Made by a program: the position numbers and the translations under genes. Shown here piece by piece: positions 17,482-26,200 of a stretch of DNA of 64,000 nucleotides. The stretch spans positions 1 to 64,000 of the forward strand of contig NZ_JXJO01000009.1 in assembly GCF_000826655.1 (NCBI RefSeq), written 5' to 3'. Source of the DNA: Psychroserpens damuponensis (GTDB lineage Bacteria; Bacteroidota; Bacteroidia; Flavobacteriales; Flavobacteriaceae). The notes beneath the pieces were generated by a model that worked only from the letters and a program-made list of their open reading frames with translations, was not told the DNA's origin and searched no databases. Every line of letters starts with the position of its first letter. Within the stretch, counting starts at the first letter, position 1.

Positions 17482-18564
17482 ATGAGTTATAAAAATTATC
17501 CAATGGTGTCCAGAGTCGTTTTTGGACGAGGCAGTTTTAATCAGCTAGGAGATATAATCGCTCCTAAACGATTAAATATAAAAGCTCCATTTATATTTTT
17601 GGTAGATGATGTTTTTAAAGGCAACCCTTTAATAACATCTAGATTATCATTAGCTTATGAAGATCAATTAATTTATGTGTCTTCTAAAGAAGAACCCAAA
17701 ACATCTCAAGTTGATGAGCTTGTTGAGCAAATTATATTAAATCATAAAGATAGACCATCTGGTATTATAGGCATAGGAGGAGGCACTGTTATGGACCTTG
17801 CCAAAGCGGTTGCTATTATGATTACTAATGAAGGAGAAGCTAAAGATTATCAAGGTTGGGATTTAGTTAAAAACCCAGCAATATATCATGTTGGTGTTCC
17901 AACCATTTCTGGTACAGGAGCCGAGGTTTCTAGAACCACAATTTTAACTGGTCCTGAACGAAAATTAGGAATTAACAGTGATTTTACACCTTTTGATCAA
18001 GTTATTTTAGATCCAGAATTAACTGCAGGTGTGCAAAAAGACCAATGGTTTTATACAGGTATGGACTGTTTTGTTCATTGTATAGAATCTTTAAACGGAA
18101 CGTTTTTAAACGCATTTAGCCAAAGTTATGGAGAAAAAGCTCTAGAGCTTTGTAAAGAAATCTTTTTGTCTGATACGCTCTCTGTTGAAGAGTCTCAAGA
18201 TAAGTTAATGATGGCTTCTTGGCATGGCGGTATGAGCATTGCTTATTCTCAAGTTGGAGTGGCACATGCCATGAGCTATGGCTTAGGTTATCTTCTAGGA
18301 ATAAAACATGGTGTAGGAAACTGTATTGTTTTTGAACATTTGGAGGAGTATTATCCAGAAGGTGTTGCCATGTATAAAGCCATGAAAGAAAAGCATAATA
18401 TCACAATACCTCAAGGTATATGTGCGCATTTAGGAGATGATGAGTTTGATACAATGATCGATGTTGCTCTAAGTTTAACACCATTGTGGGAAAACGCTAT
18501 TGGTAAAAACTGGGAACAAGTTATTACTCGAGATACACTGAGAGCGCTTTATCAAAAGATGTAA
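17482..18564 (+). CDS. kdnB: KdnB-like 3-deoxy-manno-octulosonate 8-oxidase (iron-containing alcohol dehydrogenase)
   Basis: A 360-residue iron-dependent alcohol dehydrogenase. NAD site GIGGGTVMDLAKA; metal ligands Asp and His in GMDCFVH, then His in AHAMSYGLGY and His in GIKHGVGN. Segments such as FGRGSF near the start, TISGTGAE, DQWFYTGMDC and GTFLN correspond to KdnB of Shewanella, which oxidises Kdo C8 before transamination by KdnA to 8-amino-Kdo. Proximity to kdsB supports this role. No kdnA-type (DegT-family) aminotransferase gene lies in this window. Confidence 0.85.
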   Translation: MSYKNYPMVSRVVFGRGSFNQLGDIIAPKRLNIKAPFIFLVDDVFKGNPLITSRLSLAYEDQLIYVSSKEEPKTSQVDELVEQIILNHKDRPSGIIGIGGGTVMDLAKAVAIMITNEGEAKDYQGWDLVKNPAIYHVGVPTISGTGAEVSRTTILTGPERKLGINSDFTPFDQVILDPELTAGVQKDQWFYTGMDCFVHCIESLNGTFLNAFSQSYGEKALELCKEIFLSDTLSVEESQDKLMMASWHGGMSIAYSQVGVAHAMSYGLGYLLGIKHGVGNCIVFEHLEEYYPEGVAMYKAMKEKHNITIPQGICAHLGDDEFDTMIDVALSLTPLWENAIGKNWEQVITRDTLRALYQKM

Positions 18565-18565
18565 T

Positions 18566-19114
18566 ATGAGATGGCTAGCTCGTATTATTTACTTCAAATT
18601 ATTAGGTTGGAAAGTCACAGGCAATACTAATTTTTCTCAAGACACTGTAAAGAAAGCAGTTATTATTGCTGTTCCACATACCAGTTGGCATGATTTCTTT
18701 ATCGGGTTGTATCTACGGAAAGTCACAGGAATTAAAACAAATTTTGTGGCTAAAAAAGAATTGTTTGTTTGGCCATTAAAATATTATTTTAAAGCCATAG
18801 GTGGTGCTGCATTAGACAGAACTTCGGGTCAAAATAAAGTAGAAGCCATTGCCCAATTATTTAAAAACAAAGAAGAGTTTAGATTAACTCTAGCTCCAGA
18901 AGGAACACGTAAAAAAGTTGACGAATGGAGAACAGGGTTTTATTACATTGCTAAAGCAGCCAATGTACCAATTATCATGTTTACTTTAGATTTTAAAAAT
19001 AAACAAAATCATATTTCAGAACCGTTTTATCCTACAGATGATGTGGAAGCAGATTTTGCATTTATGAAAGCGTTTTACAAAGGCGTTGTTGGTAAAATAC
19101 CTCAGTATTCTTAA
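18566..19114 (+). CDS. 1-acylglycerol-3-phosphate acyltransferase-like protein (PlsC family)
   Basis: A 182-residue lysophospholipid acyltransferase. Motif I is HTSWHD (H-x4-D), and the substrate motif is APEGTRKK, close to the FPEGTRS consensus. The protein is short and lacks a long N-terminal membrane segment, so it is probably peripheral. It follows kdnB by one base. Substrate may be a lysophospholipid or another acyl acceptor in the envelope; PlsC itself in these bacteria is usually longer. Confidence 0.85.
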   Translation: MRWLARIIYFKLLGWKVTGNTNFSQDTVKKAVIIAVPHTSWHDFFIGLYLRKVTGIKTNFVAKKELFVWPLKYYFKAIGGAALDRTSGQNKVEAIAQLFKNKEEFRLTLAPEGTRKKVDEWRTGFYYIAKAANVPIIMFTLDFKNKQNHISEPFYPTDDVEADFAFMKAFYKGVVGKIPQYS

Positions 19115-19126
19115 TTAAATTCTCAC

Positions 19127-19924
19127 GTGAGTAGTCGTCATATATTTTATTTCATTAATGTTGTGCTACTCTGTTTTACTTCGATATTTTGTAATGCTCA
19201 AGGAGACAGTCCTCAATTAATTAGATATACATCGTCAGAGTGTGAGGAGTTTTACTTCGGAAATAGGCACAATATTCAAAATCGTATTTTAAATCACACG
19301 ATTACAAAAACATCTCATATTTATAACATTGTTGTAGCAACAAATTGTGAACGAACAGCTAAAGGAGAAATAACGATGGCTAATGATACCCTTAAATTGA
19401 GGTATCATAATTTTATTAAAATTTCAGAAGAAACCATAAAAATAAATGATTCAATAACCGAAGTTAATGAGGTGTTTGCTGAAGAATTCGTAGAATGTAA
19501 TTGTACATATGATTTGATTTATGAAATTTCTAATTTAAAATCAGAACCAAAAGTGGTGACATTAAACGATGAGATTATTAAAAAAACAAAACATAAATAT
19601 AAAGTGAGACGAGGCGCTCCAAAATATGAGGTTGTAAATAATGACACCATTAATGTAATTGATATTTACGGCCTAAAACAAAAGTCTCATATCGCATTTC
19701 GATCTGATGGTAAATTGCTATATAATATCTATTATGTTGATAATGAGCCAATATCTGGGATTGCTAAAATAAGTTATGATAGCAAGGGTTTTGATCGTAT
19801 TGAATTACACAAAGCACATGGTAAGTATTCAAAACGAAAGTATTATAAAAATGAAAAATTATTTAAAATTTGTGATACAAAAGGTGCTTTTGATGATGAT
19901 AGTAATTGTATATTTGCCGAATAA
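19127..19924 (+). CDS. Hypothetical secreted protein
   Basis: A 265-residue protein starting at GTG (19127). The N-terminus is a signal peptide with cleavage near CNAQ (about residue 25). The mature part has many Asn, Lys and Tyr and short beta segments; residues about 185-250 contain a repeat-like stretch with Gly and Tyr (SDGKLLYNIYYVDNEP). I recognise no family. It lies 12 bp after the acyltransferase and is the last gene before a terminator. Confidence 0.65.
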   Translation: MSSRHIFYFINVVLLCFTSIFCNAQGDSPQLIRYTSSECEEFYFGNRHNIQNRILNHTITKTSHIYNIVVATNCERTAKGEITMANDTLKLRYHNFIKISEETIKINDSITEVNEVFAEEFVECNCTYDLIYEISNLKSEPKVVTLNDEIIKKTKHKYKVRRGAPKYEVVNNDTINVIDIYGLKQKSHIAFRSDGKLLYNIYYVDNEPISGIAKISYDSKGFDRIELHKAHGKYSKRKYYKNEKLFKICDTKGAFDDDSNCIFAE

Positions 19925-20059
19925 TTTTTGAACGAATTCAAATTGTAAATTAGAGTACATGTACTACTTTGGCATACATTTTGAAATACAAATAGTGTAA
20001 TTAATACTGAAACATAAAGTAAACGTAAGTCCCTAAAAAGAAACAGAATTAATTATTAC

Positions 20060-20092
20060 AAAAGCTACTTATTTATTTAGGTAGCTTTTTTT
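20060..20092. terminator. Terminator between convergent genes
   Basis: Stem AAAAGCTAC with GTAGCTTTT around a 12-nt loop, then T residues. On the other strand the flanking A/T tract works for the convergent gene that ends at 20096. Confidence 0.75.
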
Positions 20093-20095
20093 ATT

Positions 20096-20560
20096 TTATA
20101 AGTTATTTTCAAACTTAGTTAATAGTTGATTAGTTTGTTGATTTAGCTTTTTCTTAAAAAAGGAAGTGCCTCCAAGTAAATACCCTTTTAAACCAAAAGC
20201 CTGCTTAGACCAAGTGTGTAAATTAAAAGTATCTAAGTGCTTTATAATTTTACCATCTTTAAACTCAAAATGTGCAACAATTTTATTGTGAACAGGTCTA
20301 CCAGTTTTACTAAAATTATATTTTGCTTCCCATTTTGCGTTACCCATATTGTTTTTAGAGTTTATATCTGAGTAGTCTACTTTAAACGTTTTACCTTTTT
20401 GAGAACTAATTAACATGCGCCACATATTTTTTGCTTGCTCACCTTTTAAAATTCCAAAAGCAGGATCTTCAAAAACTATATCATCGTGATAACAATCTAC
20501 CATAGTTTCTGCATCTTGATGTTTAAATGCACTGTAAAAATTTTCTATAATTGAATTCAT
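20096..20560 (-). CDS. NTF2-like (SnoaL) family protein
   Basis: A 154-residue protein with the alpha-beta cone pattern of the SnoaL/NTF2 superfamily. The N-terminal helix is followed by YHDDIVFEDPAFG, then beta strands with AKWEAKYNF and VHNKIVAHFEFKDGKII. Members include isomerases, dehydratases and small-molecule binders; the substrate cannot be given. It is a single gene between two terminators. Confidence 0.8.
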   Translation of the reverse strand: MNSIIENFYSAFKHQDAETMVDCYHDDIVFEDPAFGILKGEQAKNMWRMLISSQKGKTFKVDYSDINSKNNMGNAKWEAKYNFSKTGRPVHNKIVAHFEFKDGKIIKHLDTFNLHTWSKQAFGLKGYLLGGTSFFKKKLNQQTNQLLTKFENNL

Positions 20561-20662
20561 GAATTAAAGTTAATCAATATTTGTATATGAAAACCAAATT
20601 TTAAGTAGTTACGTAAATAGAGTAGTAGCATTTATTTGCTTTTAAATTGCTATGAAAAAGAG

Positions 20663-20690
20663 AAAAGACCATCAGAAATGATGGTCTTTT
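20663..20690. terminator. Terminator downstream of the SUKH-like gene
   Basis: A perfect 12-bp stem (AAAAGACCATCA with its complement) capped by a GAAA tetraloop and flanked by A/T runs, just after the stop at 20696. Confidence 0.85.
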
Positions 20691-20695
20691 TATAG

Positions 20696-21268
20696 TTAAG
20701 CTTTTATGTTTTCAAAAAGCAAGTTTATTTCACTTCGCCAAAAATTGGAGTCTTCAAAAATATTCAAATTTATACGCTCCAATTTTTTTTGCAATTCATT
20801 GACATGTTTGGTCGTATATTTTAAATCAAAGAATCCATCTTTTCCAAATTGAGAATTAATTAAATCTATAAAATGTTTATATTCTAACAGACATGCAAAC
20901 AGTTCTAAAACATTGTTGTTAATGGTTTGAATGGGTTCAAATTCCTGCTCATGATCTAATAATATTATTTTATCATTTGAATTAGAATCTATACATATTG
21001 GATTTCCATTTTCGTCAGATCCAAAAAACCAATAGTGTTTTGTTTTAGGATTCAGTGTATATCCTGAATAATAAGCGTTTATAGTTTGAAATTTGCAATC
21101 ATAATTCTCTAGATCAAAACTCAAAAATGGTGCAGCATATTTGGGAAAACCATTAATTAAAACACCTTTAGTATCAGTTGTAAATGGTGTGTTTTGCAAT
21201 TGTATTGCATTAAACTCTGTCCATTCATCCAATTCACTTTGAATCCATTTTGATTTTAAGTCTTGCAT
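20696..21268 (-). CDS. SUKH-like (SMI1/KNR4-type) protein, possible immunity protein
   Basis: About 190 residues, starting at ATG 21268 (a TTG codon just before it is unneeded). The central HYWFFGSDENGNPICID, the DNSNDKIILLD stretch and a following helix resemble the core of SUKH-4 immunity proteins (a small G/D-rich display strand and helix). No toxin gene is seen next to it. It directly follows the DUF349 gene, so it may be co-transcribed with it. Family assignment is tentative. Confidence 0.5.
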   Translation of the reverse strand: MQDLKSKWIQSELDEWTEFNAIQLQNTPFTTDTKGVLINGFPKYAAPFLSFDLENYDCKFQTINAYYSGYTLNPKTKHYWFFGSDENGNPICIDSNSNDKIILLDHEQEFEPIQTINNNVLELFACLLEYKHFIDLINSQFGKDGFFDLKYTTKHVNELQKKLERINLNIFEDSNFWRSEINLLFENIKA

Positions 21269-21271
21269 CAA

Positions 21272-23284
21272 TTAATACATGCTCTTAATCTTCTTTAATT
21301 TATTTTCCCAAATGGATAAGTTCTTTTTATGCTTATCTACATTTTTAATGACTTCTTTAACTAAAGGGTTGTTATCATCGACATTGGAGAAAAACTGCAT
21401 ATTATTTTCTAATTGAATAATTTCACCTTTAATATCTCCAATCTTTTTTCTGATAAAGTTTTGCTCGTTGTCTAAAGCTCTAGTATCTCCTCCAGGTTGA
21501 GCTAAACTTTCAAGCTTATTTTCAAATTTGATCATCTCTAATTTAGCTCTATCCATATCTAGCTTACCAAACAATGCGTCAAGAGCTTTGTTAAATTTAC
21601 CATCAATATATCGTTTGTTAGAAGGTACATGACCAATAGCTTTCCAGGCTGCAATCTTTTCTTTTATTGTAACGATATCTTTTTTAGAATCACCAGATAG
21701 TTCTAAAGCATTCACTTCTTTAAGCAAAGCATTTTTTTGCTCATAAGAGACCATTAGTTCTTTGTTGGCTTCATCTCGTTTAGAATTTAATCTATCAAAA
21801 TACGCATTACAGGCTCCTTTAAATTGCTTCCAAATTTTGTCACTATCTTTTCTAGGTACGTGTCCAATTTTTTTCCAATCACCTTGTATTTTTTTCATCA
21901 AAGGTGTTGTAGCAGCTAAATCTTCATTATCTTTATTATCTAAGGCAATTTGAATTAACGCTTTCTTTTTCTCTAAGTTATCATATTGATCTTTCTTGAG
22001 ATTTTTATAGAAGCTATTTTTTTGACGATTAAAAGTTCTTACCGCATCTTTAAACTTAGCCCATGTAGCTTCATTTACTTTTTGAGGTACTTTTCCTGCC
22101 TTAAAGAATTCTTCTCTTAATAACTCAATAGATTTTATTTTCTTTTGCCATGCATTATGAGCGTTAGAAGGATCGTTAGAAATAGCAGCAATCCTAGAAA
22201 TAATCTCTTCTTTAACCTCTAAATTCTTCTCACTAGCTTTATCTAAATCTGCATAATAATCTTGACGCTTGTCATGTATAGTTTTAGTGGCTTTACTAAA
22301 ACGTTCCCAAACTTCATCACGATGTTCTCTAGAAACAGGACCTAATTCCTCTTTCCACATTTTATGTAAAACTTGTAATTCTCTAAACGAACGATTAATA
22401 TTATTATCTGCAGCTAATTCTTCAGCGCGTTCAATAATTTTAGTTTTTTGCTCTAAATTATGCTTAAAATCTAAGTCTCTTAAATCACGATTTAAATGCA
22501 ATACATCGTAAAAAACTTCTACATTATGATGGTACGAATTCCATGCATTATTGTATCGGTCTCTTGGTATCGGACCAGCATTTCGCCATTGTTCTTGTAA
22601 ATCCTTAAAGATTTTATATGTTGTATTGATGTTTTCTTCATCGTTAACCAAACCTTTTATTTTTTCAATAATCTGTAACCTATTTTCTAGATTACCTTTT
22701 AAATCATTTTCACGCTTTTTATAATAAGCGCTTAGGTTGTTTCTATACGTTTTAAAAACATTGTTAAATTGTTTTTTAACAGGAGAAGCGTAGTAAAAAT
22801 CAATTTCATTACCACCTTCACTTAAAAACTCTTCCTTTTTTTCGTCTAGTAAGGCATCAAATTTTGAGTTGAATTCAGATTTAATCTCTTCAACCTGTGA
22901 TTTAATGTTTTGTACTTTATGGTTTTCTATAAGTTGCTCAAACTCTATCGTTAACTGCTCCATAGACATAGCGTGGTAGTCTTTAGACTCTAATGTATGT
23001 CGTTCAATATTCTCTTCATCTTCAGCATCTTCAGCATTAGACTCGTCAATTTCTTCAACGTGAGCATCTGTTTTGGTAGCGTCGTCAACTTTAGTGTCTT
23101 CAACTGGTTCTAGAGCTTCTTTTACTTCTTCAGTAGTAGTGTCAACAACATCTTCTATGGTCGTTTTTGTTACTTCGGAAATTGGCTCACTTTCAGGTTG
23201 CGAACCTTCTGAAGTTAGAGGTGCTTCGTTAGAATTTATTGCTTTGTTTCCATCTGCTTCTTGCAGGTTATCATTCTCAGACAT
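21272..23284 (-). CDS. DUF349 repeat protein
   Basis: A 670-residue, largely helical cytoplasmic protein. The first ~110 residues are acidic (Glu, Asp, Thr rich) and probably disordered. Then come about five DUF349 repeats, each with a W-x-x-x-G-x-(I/V)-P pattern: GPIPRDRYNNAWN, GPVSREHRDEVWE, GKVPQKVNEATWA, GHVPRKDSDKIWK and GHVPSNKRYIDGK. Long coiled-coil-like helices separate them. Function unknown; the family is common in Bacteroidota and Actinobacteria. Confidence 0.9.
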   Translation of the reverse strand: MSENDNLQEADGNKAINSNEAPLTSEGSQPESEPISEVTKTTIEDVVDTTTEEVKEALEPVEDTKVDDATKTDAHVEEIDESNAEDAEDEENIERHTLESKDYHAMSMEQLTIEFEQLIENHKVQNIKSQVEEIKSEFNSKFDALLDEKKEEFLSEGGNEIDFYYASPVKKQFNNVFKTYRNNLSAYYKKRENDLKGNLENRLQIIEKIKGLVNDEENINTTYKIFKDLQEQWRNAGPIPRDRYNNAWNSYHHNVEVFYDVLHLNRDLRDLDFKHNLEQKTKIIERAEELAADNNINRSFRELQVLHKMWKEELGPVSREHRDEVWERFSKATKTIHDKRQDYYADLDKASEKNLEVKEEIISRIAAISNDPSNAHNAWQKKIKSIELLREEFFKAGKVPQKVNEATWAKFKDAVRTFNRQKNSFYKNLKKDQYDNLEKKKALIQIALDNKDNEDLAATTPLMKKIQGDWKKIGHVPRKDSDKIWKQFKGACNAYFDRLNSKRDEANKELMVSYEQKNALLKEVNALELSGDSKKDIVTIKEKIAAWKAIGHVPSNKRYIDGKFNKALDALFGKLDMDRAKLEMIKFENKLESLAQPGGDTRALDNEQNFIRKKIGDIKGEIIQLENNMQFFSNVDDNNPLVKEVIKNVDKHKKNLSIWENKLKKIKSMY

Positions 23285-23363
23285 TTTTCAATGTTTTAAT
23301 ATTAGAAGGCTAATATAGTAACAAGTGTCTGATTTACAAAAAAGAAGTCGCTGTTTAGAATGT

Positions 23364-24104
23364 TTAAGGGGTTAAATCCCATATTCTCCAAGCTTTTTCA
23401 GCTTGATACTCTAACATTTTTTGTCCGTTGCAGATTGCTGCACCTTTAGATTTGCCTATGGTTAAAAATTTTGTCTCACTAGGATTGTAGACTAAATCAA
23501 ATAGAAAGTGTTTGTCGGTAATGCCTTCATATGGAATTTTCGGACAGTCTTCAACATTAGGATGTGTTCCAATTGGTGTACTATTTATAACAAAGGTGTA
23601 TTTCTGTAAAATTTCCGAAGTAAGTGTTTCATAAGTAAATTTAACACCAGTTTTTTTTGTTCTAGATACATAATCAAATGTTATATCTAGCTCTTTAAGT
23701 GTGTAAGCAATTGCTTTTGACGCACCACCTGTACCAAGAATTAATGCTTTTTTATGGTATGGTTTAAGATAGGGTTTAATTGATTTTTTAAAGCCATAGC
23801 AATCTGTATTGTAGCCTTTTAATTTGCCCTTTTTATCAACTGTAATCGTATTTACGGCTCCAATTTTCTTAGCTTTTTTGCTCAAGCTATCCAAGTATGG
23901 TATAATGGCTTCTTTGTAAGGTATCGTGACGTTAAACCCAACAATATTATGAGGTTTGGTAAAGAGTTTTTTAAATTCTGAAATGTGCTGCAAATCAAAA
24001 TTCTCATAAGTAAATGGTAAATTTTGCTTTTCAAACTTAGTTGCAAAATACCCTCTAGAAAATGAGTATGAAATATCTTTGCCAATTAAACCTAATCTAT
24101 TCAT
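23364..24104 (-). CDS. aroE: Shikimate dehydrogenase
   Basis: A 246-residue NADP-dependent enzyme of the shikimate pathway (3-dehydroshikimate to shikimate). N-terminal substrate domain: GLIGKDISYSFS and VTIPYKEAI (catalytic Lys), GAVNTI, GYNTDCYGF (Asp). C-terminal Rossmann domain: ILGTGGASKAI, NSTPIGTHP and DLVYNPSETKFL. The ATG overlaps the stop of the upstream DUF368 gene (ATGA), so the three genes are coupled. Confidence 0.96.
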   Translation of the reverse strand: MNRLGLIGKDISYSFSRGYFATKFEKQNLPFTYENFDLQHISEFKKLFTKPHNIVGFNVTIPYKEAIIPYLDSLSKKAKKIGAVNTITVDKKGKLKGYNTDCYGFKKSIKPYLKPYHKKALILGTGGASKAIAYTLKELDITFDYVSRTKKTGVKFTYETLTSEILQKYTFVINSTPIGTHPNVEDCPKIPYEGITDKHFLFDLVYNPSETKFLTIGKSKGAAICNGQKMLEYQAEKAWRIWDLTP

Positions 24105-25117
24105 ATACTTGTTTTTGTGTGTTGACCATAGCGTTCTAGAGCGAGCACAATGATGATGCCTAAAATGATATATACAATTGCAATGTATGTTTGAGTTTCT
24201 AACTGAGGTAGGAAGCGTTCATAATTAGTTATGATTTTTTCGCCTCTAGAATCTAGTAAAAAGGAGCCGTCACCATGGGTTTTAAAAATGGTTTTCTTCC
24301 ATGGCCAAACTACACCTAAAGAACCCACAATAAACCCAATAATGGATGCAGTAGTAATACTTTTATAATGTTTGAGTACATAATTCAAAATATGTGAAAA
24401 TGATACTAAGCCAACCACAGAGCCAAGTGTAAATACGCTGAGTACTTTAAGAAGTCTTATTCTTACTTCATTTTGAATAAAGCTGAAATCTCCTGTTATC
24501 ATATCTGAAATTGTATCATACAAGGCATTCACCGAATCTACAAGCAGTAGAATATAATTACCTAAAAGAATAAGAATAAATGATCCTGAGAATCCAGGTA
24601 ACGTCATGCCAGAAACGCTAATAATACCACAGAAAAAAACAAAGAACAGATTGTCATTTTCTTTGGCTGGATCTAAGAAACTTATTGCAATTCCAAGGCT
24701 AACACCAACTATAAGTGATAGTATACTTTTAAAATTCCAATCTTTAAAGTCTTTATTAATATAGTAAATTGAGCCAATAATCATCCCAAAAAACAAACTC
24801 CAAACGTAGAGTTCAAAGTGTTCAATAAAATAGTCTAAAATTTTTGAAATACTAAAGTAGCTAACTATCATTCCTAAGAATAATAGACTTAAAAATTTAC
24901 CATTTATGTACTTGTAAAAACTTTGAAACCTACCGTTAACTAATAGTTTTAATGCTGTTTTATTAACACGTTGAAGTGAATATATAAACTCTTCATAAAA
25001 ACCTGCCACAAAAGCAACAACACCACCTGAAACGCCAGGAACTTTATTTGCAGCTCCCATTCCAAGTCCTTTAATGACTAAGAAAATACGATCTTTGAGA
25101 GTTCGTGTACTTTGCAT
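24101..25117 (-). CDS. DUF368 membrane protein, PopT-type polyprenyl-phosphate carrier (copy 2)
   Basis: A 338-residue polytopic membrane protein. Its N-terminal GMGAANKVPGVSGGVVAF and central SGMTLPGFSGSFIL motifs are typical of DUF368. DUF368 members (PopT) of Vibrio and Staphylococcus recycle undecaprenyl phosphate across the inner membrane (known for those). A second DUF368 gene lies one base upstream. The two are similar in layout, each with a WPWKKT motif in the C-terminal half, and are likely an old duplication. Confidence 0.88.
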   Translation of the reverse strand: MQSTRTLKDRIFLVIKGLGMGAANKVPGVSGGVVAFVAGFYEEFIYSLQRVNKTALKLLVNGRFQSFYKYINGKFLSLLFLGMIVSYFSISKILDYFIEHFELYVWSLFFGMIIGSIYYINKDFKDWNFKSILSLIVGVSLGIAISFLDPAKENDNLFFVFFCGIISVSGMTLPGFSGSFILILLGNYILLLVDSVNALYDTISDMITGDFSFIQNEVRIRLLKVLSVFTLGSVVGLVSFSHILNYVLKHYKSITTASIIGFIVGSLGVVWPWKKTIFKTHGDGSFLLDSRGEKIITNYERFLPQLETQTYIAIVYIILGIIIVLALERYGQHTKTSI

Positions 25118-25118
25118 T

Positions 25119-26114
25119 TTATTGTTTTTTGGCGCCTACTTTTTCAAGAAGAAAAATGGTTAAAAACCCAAAAACCATTAATAGAATAGCTTGCCATAAT
25201 TGTGCGTCTCCAGAGTAAGATCCAGGTAAAATACTTTCTTCTAAAACCGTTTTATAAGTTTCAAAATCATTAGTTTGTTGTTGAAAAATTGATAATGTAC
25301 CTACGTCAGATATTTTGATGAAGTCTTCAATTGCACCAGTTCTATCGTCTAAAACGGATAGCGTTTTTTTCCATGGCCAAACTTTATTAAGTGATCCAAT
25401 TATAAATCCTGTTAAAAGCGCTAGAGTAGTGTTGTAGTAATTTTTAAATAACCATTTTAAAACACGACTAAAGGTTAATAATCCTATAACTGCTCCAGTC
25501 ATAAAAATGGCGATTTTTTTTATATCAAAATCATGGAGTGCATCACTTAAGGTTTTATAAGCTCCAAGTATTACTAAAATAAATGAGCCTGAAATACCAG
25601 GTAAAATCATGGCGCAAATAGCTATTGCACCAGCTAAAAATAGAAAATACGGATTATCATTTGCGCCTAACGAAGGTAAGGTTGAGATGTAATAGGCCAT
25701 AACTGCACCAAAGATGACGGCAATTATGGTAGCTAGATTCCATTTTTCTATTTGCTTACCAACAAACCAAATGCTTGCTATAATTAATCCGAAGAAAAAT
25801 GACCAAATTAATATAGGATGTTGTTCTAATAGAAATTTTGCAATACGCATAAATACCACAAAACTGACTCCAATACCTGTTAGTAAAGCTAATAAGAAGT
25901 TTCCGTTGAGTTGTGTCCAAAACGCTTTAAACCCTTCTTTTCGTAACGTTGTAACTATAGATAAATTTACATTGGCGATTGTAGAAATTAATTCTTCATA
26001 AATCCCAGAAATAAGTGCTATTGTTCCTCCAGAGACACCTGGAACTGCGTCTGCTGCTCCCATGGCGATTCCTTTAAGTGAGATAAAAAAGTAATCTTTA
26101 AATTGTCTTTGCAT
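25119..26114 (-). CDS. DUF368 membrane protein, PopT-type polyprenyl-phosphate carrier (copy 1)
   Basis: A 331-residue polytopic membrane protein starting MQRQFKDYF, with GMGAADAVPGVSGGTIAL near the N-terminus, CAMILPGISGSFIL in the middle, and WPWKKT in the C-terminal half. It is 1 bp from the second DUF368 gene, and aroE follows. A role in recycling lipid carrier for envelope polysaccharides is inferred from the family. Confidence 0.88.
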   Translation of the reverse strand: MQRQFKDYFFISLKGIAMGAADAVPGVSGGTIALISGIYEELISTIANVNLSIVTTLRKEGFKAFWTQLNGNFLLALLTGIGVSFVVFMRIAKFLLEQHPILIWSFFFGLIIASIWFVGKQIEKWNLATIIAVIFGAVMAYYISTLPSLGANDNPYFLFLAGAIAICAMILPGISGSFILVILGAYKTLSDALHDFDIKKIAIFMTGAVIGLLTFSRVLKWLFKNYYNTTLALLTGFIIGSLNKVWPWKKTLSVLDDRTGAIEDFIKISDVGTLSIFQQQTNDFETYKTVLEESILPGSYSGDAQLWQAILLMVFGFLTIFLLEKVGAKKQ

Positions 26115-26200
26115 AGTTGATTGTAATAACGAACAGTAAAGATAGGAAATACCAATCGTTTTATTGGATTCAAACTACAAAAGAAAAATAGGTGATATGA

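Noticed and set aside
26152-26167. Small inverted repeat CCAAT-ATTGG after the TPR gene
   Set aside because: Only five pairs and no T run, so it is not a convincing terminator.
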